From assembly GCF_030409845.1 (NCBI RefSeq), contig NZ_JAUFQQ010000003.1, positions 682,001 through 746,000 on the forward strand: a stretch of DNA of 64,000 nucleotides. Reading direction: 5' to 3'. The DNA comes from Flavobacterium branchiarum. GTDB taxonomy: Bacteria > Bacteroidota > Bacteroidia > Flavobacteriales > Flavobacteriaceae. This document shows positions 60,172 to 64,000 of this stretch, piece after piece. Made by a program: the position numbers and the translations under genes. The first letter of the stretch is position 1, and each line of letters opens with the position of its first letter. The notes under the pieces were generated by a model that saw only the letters and a program-made list of their open reading frames with translations, had not been told where the DNA came from and ran no database searches.

Positions 60172-61623
60172 ATGAAGACACTATTTAGAACTACGATATT
60201 ATTATTTTTGGCGGTATTCTGCTTTCAAGCTTGCCAGGATCAAGATGATGTGGCTACTCCAAGGAATTTACAAGTACAAGATTTTGTATGGAAAGGGTTG
60301 AATCAGTATTATTTATGGCAAGGAGACGTTCCTAATTTAGCTGATAATCGTTTTGCTAATCAAGCGCAATTAAATTCTTTTTTAAAAGATTATTCAGATG
60401 CTGAAACATTGTTCAATTCTTTGCGTGTCGATGTCTCAATAGATAGATTTAGTTGGATTGTAGATGATTATACTGTATTAGAACAAGAGCTTCAGGGAAC
60501 TTCTAAAAATAATGGTATTGATTTTAAATTAAGCCCAAAATCTAAAGGTTCGAATGATTTAATTGGTTTTGTACGTTATGTGTTGCCTAACTCTGATGCT
60601 GCTGCTAAAGGAGTGAAGCGCGGGGATTTATTTTATGGAATTAACGGGTCGCAAATTAATTATAATAATTATAGAAATTTGCTTGAACCAGATAGCTATA
60701 CTATAAATCTTGCTGATTATAATGGAACTTCATTTGTATCAAACGGAAAATCTTTTACACTGACTAAAACAGTTTTGGATGAAAATCCTATCTATATCAA
60801 TAAAGTAATAAACGATCGAGGTCATAATATTGGTTACTTGATGTACAATGGTTTTTATGGGAACTATGATGAGCAGTTAAATGCAGTATTTGGAAGTTTT
60901 AAAACGCAGGGGGTTACAGATTTGGTTCTTGATTTGCGTTATAATGGAGGTGGTTCTGTGCAAACAGCAACTAGATTGGCAAGTATGATTACGGGACTGT
61001 CTACCGATAAAATTTTCTCTAAAGAAAAATGGAATGATAAAATCAATAAATATTTTGAAAGTGAAGATCCTGAATCACTAAACAATAAATTTGTAGATAA
61101 ACTTAATGGTGTTGCAGTAAATAGTTTAGGACTGAATAGAATATATATATTAACGACCAAGAGCACTGCTTCTGCCAGCGAATTAATTATTAATGGTTTA
61201 AAACCTTATATTGATGTGGTGCAAATAGGTGATGTTACTGTAGGTAAAAATGTAGGATCTGTCACGTTATATGATTCCCCTACTTTTGGTAAAACCAATC
61301 GTAATCCAAATCACAAATATGCCATGCAACCAATCGTTCTTAAAATTGTGAATTCAGTTGGTTTTGGAGAATTTACTAATGGGTTAGTACCTACTTACAA
61401 TGTGCCGGAATTTATAAATGAACTTGGGGTTTTAGGAGATAAAGAGGAGCCGTTATTGAGTTTTGCGATTTCTAAAATTACGGGAGGAGATACAAAAAGA
61501 ATTCAACGTAAAGAAGGTAAAGAGTTAGACTATTTTACTGATTCAAAAGCAATAGATGGGATTCGAAATCAGATGTATTTAGATAAGGCTCCAGAAGGAC
61601 TTTTAAGAGCGATACAAGAATAA
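60172..61623 (+). CDS. S41 family peptidase (lipoprotein)
   Basis: A 483-residue lipoprotein: signal ending VFCFQAC (C20 or so). A PDZ-like region follows (about 125-175, VRYVLPNSDAAAKGVKRGDLFYGING) and the C-terminal-processing-peptidase domain has DLRYNGGGSVQTATRLAS (about 251-268). The Ser-Lys dyad is S334 (STASASELI) and K359 (VTVGKNVGS), 25 residues apart as in Tsp/CtpA. It degrades or trims proteins in the periplasm. It is divergent from the ECF sigma gene. A bidirectional terminator follows. Confidence 0.92.
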   Translation: MKTLFRTTILLFLAVFCFQACQDQDDVATPRNLQVQDFVWKGLNQYYLWQGDVPNLADNRFANQAQLNSFLKDYSDAETLFNSLRVDVSIDRFSWIVDDYTVLEQELQGTSKNNGIDFKLSPKSKGSNDLIGFVRYVLPNSDAAAKGVKRGDLFYGINGSQINYNNYRNLLEPDSYTINLADYNGTSFVSNGKSFTLTKTVLDENPIYINKVINDRGHNIGYLMYNGFYGNYDEQLNAVFGSFKTQGVTDLVLDLRYNGGGSVQTATRLASMITGLSTDKIFSKEKWNDKINKYFESEDPESLNNKFVDKLNGVAVNSLGLNRIYILTTKSTASASELIINGLKPYIDVVQIGDVTVGKNVGSVTLYDSPTFGKTNRNPNHKYAMQPIVLKIVNSVGFGEFTNGLVPTYNVPEFINELGVLGDKEEPLLSFAISKITGGDTKRIQRKEGKELDYFTDSKAIDGIRNQMYLDKAPEGLLRAIQE

Positions 61624-61631
61624 TAGAAATT

Positions 61632-61660
61632 AAAAAAGGCTTTCATAGAAAGCCTTTTTT
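61632..61660. terminator. Bidirectional terminator
   Basis: AAAAGGCTTTC (61634-61644) with GAAAGCCTTTT (61648-61658); serves the S41 gene and the convergent propeller lipoprotein gene. Confidence 0.9.
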
Positions 61661-61681
61661 AGTAAAGTAAAATGATTTTAA

Positions 61682-62764
61682 TTAATCATTAAAGTAAAAA
61701 CCGTTTGGTATGATTCCAACGCTAAATTCATTAGATAGTGTTCCTGTTAAAGAATAGATATAGATATCTCCAGGGTCTTGGTAGTTTACTGCATCAGCAA
61801 CGTATATTTTGTTGTTTTTTACTGCAAAACCATAAAGAGTAGTGACTTTTGCTTTAAATATTTCAGTAGTTGGTAATGTTGTAGCACTTGTAGGTGTAGT
61901 ATAAATATTGGTTCCAATAGTATAATATAGTTTACTATTTTCAATAGCAAGAAAACCAGGATGTGTAAAACCAGGGAAATCAATCGTTGATGTGATTTTA
62001 TCAGTATTCATATCTATTTTTACTAATTTTCCAGTTGTTTCAGTACCAGTATAAGATAGTTTTCCATTACATAATACGTACAAAGTACCATTTTCTTTTA
62101 CTAAAGAAGAAGGAATATCTCCTACTGTAAAATTAATAACTTCGCCAGTAGCAGAATTAGATTTAATAACAGATAGTGAATTTCCTTGACTCCAGCCTCC
62201 TTTGTGCGCAACATATAGTTTACCATTGTTTTCAATTATTTGCTCAGGACCTTCAACAACAGGTATCGTTGATGAAACTTTATTTGTTGTTAAATCTATT
62301 ACAGCTACATAATCATCCGAAGGATCTGCTGAGTTTCCCCAGTTTGTAATGTATCCTTTTCCATTTGCAAATGCAATATATCTTGGATTATTTATTTGTG
62401 TGTTAATTGTAGCAATACTTTTAAATGTGTTTCGGTTAACTACTTCAATTTTATTTCCTCTATTTACAATGATGTAAGCAAAATCACCATTAAAACCAAT
62501 GCTTTGAGGAGCATCTTTAATCTCTTTACCTTCATTAACTAAAGAAAAAACATTTTTCCCGAGTTTTAAATCGTCTGATAAATAGGAAATAGATCCATTA
62601 GCTTTCTCAAAAACACCTTCTTCGATAATAAATAATCCCCCTTCATATTTACCGCGTGGTGCAGGTTCAGGTTCTGGAGTAACGGTATCGTCGTCATTAC
62701 TACAAGATACAAAAAATGTAGAGCTTACAATGATAGCTAAGAATAGCTTATTAAGTTTTTTCAT
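61682..62764 (-). CDS. YncE/DUF5074-like beta-propeller surface lipoprotein (possible BtuG-like)
   Basis: A 360-residue lipoprotein: signal MKKLNKLFLAIIVSSTFFVSC, C21, then an acidic, Pro-rich spacer (SNDDDTVTPEPEPAP) typical of surface-exported Bacteroidota lipoproteins (the S-D-D-D-type export signal). The rest is a seven-bladed propeller of YncE/YVTN-type repeats (VVNRNTFKSIATINTQINNPRYIAFANGKGYITNWG). Such propellers next to TonB receptors include BtuG, which captures vitamin B12 with BtuB in Bacteroides. The gene follows the TonB receptor gene by 4 bp, so they are one operon. Ligand is inferred, not shown. Confidence 0.85.
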   Translation of the reverse strand: MKKLNKLFLAIIVSSTFFVSCSNDDDTVTPEPEPAPRGKYEGGLFIIEEGVFEKANGSISYLSDDLKLGKNVFSLVNEGKEIKDAPQSIGFNGDFAYIIVNRGNKIEVVNRNTFKSIATINTQINNPRYIAFANGKGYITNWGNSADPSDDYVAVIDLTTNKVSSTIPVVEGPEQIIENNGKLYVAHKGGWSQGNSLSVIKSNSATGEVINFTVGDIPSSLVKENGTLYVLCNGKLSYTGTETTGKLVKIDMNTDKITSTIDFPGFTHPGFLAIENSKLYYTIGTNIYTTPTSATTLPTTEIFKAKVTTLYGFAVKNNKIYVADAVNYQDPGDIYIYSLTGTLSNEFSVGIIPNGFYFND

Positions 62765-62768
62765 GGTA

Positions 62769-64000
62769 TTAAAAATTAAGGTTTATATATATAGTGTAAT
62801 TTCTTCCAGGCATTTGTCTGCTGATTACAGGCTGATAATTTTCGTTCCAAATATTCAGTATTTGAAATCCAATTTTGTAACTGTTCCTTTTTCCTAGTTC
62901 GTAATCGATTCCAAGATTACCAATGTTGTACGGTTTTACAATTCCAGAAATACTGTTAAAGGGTGTACTGTAAACTTCGCCATTGTATAGGTATTGAAAA
63001 TAGGATGAAACTTTTTTCCAATTATAAGAAACAGATCCAGTTAATTTATGATAGGGAACATATATAAGTTGTTTGTATATCAATTGACCTTTAATCAATT
63101 GCTGGCTCTCAGAAATGGTATAAGCATATGTTCCATTAAGAGTAAAGTTGTGGTTCTTTATTTTCGTTCTCCATTCTAATAATACTTCACCACCGTAGGC
63201 TCTAACTTTGTCTGTGTTTTCGGGAGACCAATTATCGCCTCCACCTTCAGATGGTATCCAACGCAATAAATCTGTTATTGAATTGTAATAAGTAGTTAGA
63301 GATAAGGAAAAGTTTTTTGTGAAAAATTCATTACCAATTTCTGCTTGATATGAATTTTCTGGTTTTAAATCAGGATTTCCACTTCCTTGCCAATACAAAT
63401 CGTTGTAAGTAGGCATTCTGAAATTCTTTGAAGCATTTAGTTTGATGCGATAAAAATCTGTAAATTGATATCTTGTACCTAAAGAAAAAAGGAAAGGGTT
63501 TCCGTATTGATCTGTTATTTCCTGACGAATGCTGGCTGTGTAGTCCCATTTATCAGTTACATAATGTTGTAATAATAAGCTAGCAGATCCTATTTCTCTA
63601 CTAACGTTATCAATGCTAGAGCCGTATCCTTTGTTACGGTTGTAATCAATGATTGTATTTAGTTTAATTTTGTCATTTACATCAAAAGCTAAATCGTATT
63701 TTATAATAGATGTTTCAACTTTTCCATGAGTGAAAAAATCGGAAGTAATATTTGGGAAATATTTATAAGATTCTCCGATGTGAGCAACTCTTAATTTGGA
63801 AGTAAAACGATTAAATACATTCTCCCATTCTAAGAGATTACGAGTATTGAAATCATTATATTTTGTTTTTGTAGCGTTTGGAGAAGTCAAAGAAAAATGA
63901 CGTTCTGAATCATAAAATTGACTGTATAATTTCAAAGTGTTTCTAGAATCAATTTTATAACCAAATGTTGTGTTTAAACTCGTGTTATAGTATTCCCCAT
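62769..64000 (-). CDS. TonB-dependent receptor, C-terminal barrel (runs off the window)
   Basis: The last 410 codons of an outer-membrane TonB-dependent receptor, open to the right edge. Barrel strands alternate with loops (IKYDLAFDVNDKIKLNTIIDY, FFTKNFSLSLTTYYNSITDLLRWIPSEGGGDNWSPENTDKVRAYGGE). The TonB C-box-like end YKIGFQILNIWNENYQPVISRQMPGRNYTIYINLNF includes the terminal Phe and the PGRNY motif common in BtuB-like cobalamin receptors and siderophore receptors. N-terminal plug and any riboswitch lie beyond the window. The following propeller lipoprotein supports a BtuB-type role. Confidence 0.92.
   Translation of the reverse strand, partial: GEYYNTSLNTTFGYKIDSRNTLKLYSQFYDSERHFSLTSPNATKTKYNDFNTRNLLEWENVFNRFTSKLRVAHIGESYKYFPNITSDFFTHGKVETSIIKYDLAFDVNDKIKLNTIIDYNRNKGYGSSIDNVSREIGSASLLLQHYVTDKWDYTASIRQEITDQYGNPFLFSLGTRYQFTDFYRIKLNASKNFRMPTYNDLYWQGSGNPDLKPENSYQAEIGNEFFTKNFSLSLTTYYNSITDLLRWIPSEGGGDNWSPENTDKVRAYGGEVLLEWRTKIKNHNFTLNGTYAYTISESQQLIKGQLIYKQLIYVPYHKLTGSVSYNWKKVSSYFQYLYNGEVYSTPFNSISGIVKPYNIGNLGIDYELGKRNSYKIGFQILNIWNENYQPVISRQMPGRNYTIYINLNF

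Overview
The window looks like an ordinary chromosomal segment of a Flavobacterium-type member of the Bacteroidota. The evidence is the low G+C content, genes without clear Shine-Dalgarno sites, promoters of the TTG-N19-TAnnTTTG type, a 6S-like RNA next to zapA, and many Bacteroidota-restricted families (DUF4290, DUF5683, DUF5686, DUF4252, DUF4199, START-like, GlmU-like). I see no prophage, insertion sequence, CRISPR array or defence island.

Layout. 1-5.4 kb: the N-terminal part of a dipeptidyl peptidase IV, an acetyltransferase, a small membrane protein with a lipoprotein, and a DUF5683 protein, separated by long AT-rich spacers. 5.7-13.1 kb: tRNA-Met(CAT), a START-like protein, a class IV aminotransferase, YqgE, HU, fmt-recQ, an AAA_28 ATPase and a secreted esterase. 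13.3-16.7 kb: DUF493, DUF4290, murA and a CDF metal exporter. 16.9-25.5 kb: a DUF5686 outer-membrane protein, aroQ, three related beta-barrel genes (one decayed), xerD and a PAS histidine kinase that ends in a tandem repeat. 25.5-33.8 kb: rny, a 6S-like RNA, zapA and a coiled-coil partner, an M23 peptidase with a TonB-dependent receptor, an EF-hand lipoprotein and a DUF2971 protein. 34-43.5 kb: an MsbA-like exporter, phosphohexomutase, GT2, DUF4199, L31 type B, a GlmU-like protein, a PepSY-like protein and an ABC-F ATPase. 43.5-56.7 kb: a TolC/HlyD/ABC-2 permease export operon, a 13-bp tandem array, a secreted Thr/Pro/Arg-repeat protein, a porin with a DASS anion transporter, small enzymes, L34 (rpmH) and carB. 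56.8-64 kb: a frameshifted YdeI-like gene, an unknown membrane protein, an ECF sigma/anti-sigma/DUF4252 operon, an S41 peptidase, and a beta-propeller lipoprotein with a TonB receptor that recalls BtuG-BtuB.

Most genes are housekeeping or envelope functions. The less ordinary content is: MurA with Asp in place of the fosfomycin-target Cys; CarB without its allosteric domain; a shared CTTGCAA -33 element in the HU, L34 and tRNA promoters; an 8-bp-period intergenic repeat family; a perfect 14 x 13-bp array; a dispersed element with inverted ends; two broken genes; a tightly packed sigma/anti-sigma/double-DUF4252 operon; and a possible vitamin B12 (or other ligand) capture pair at the right edge.
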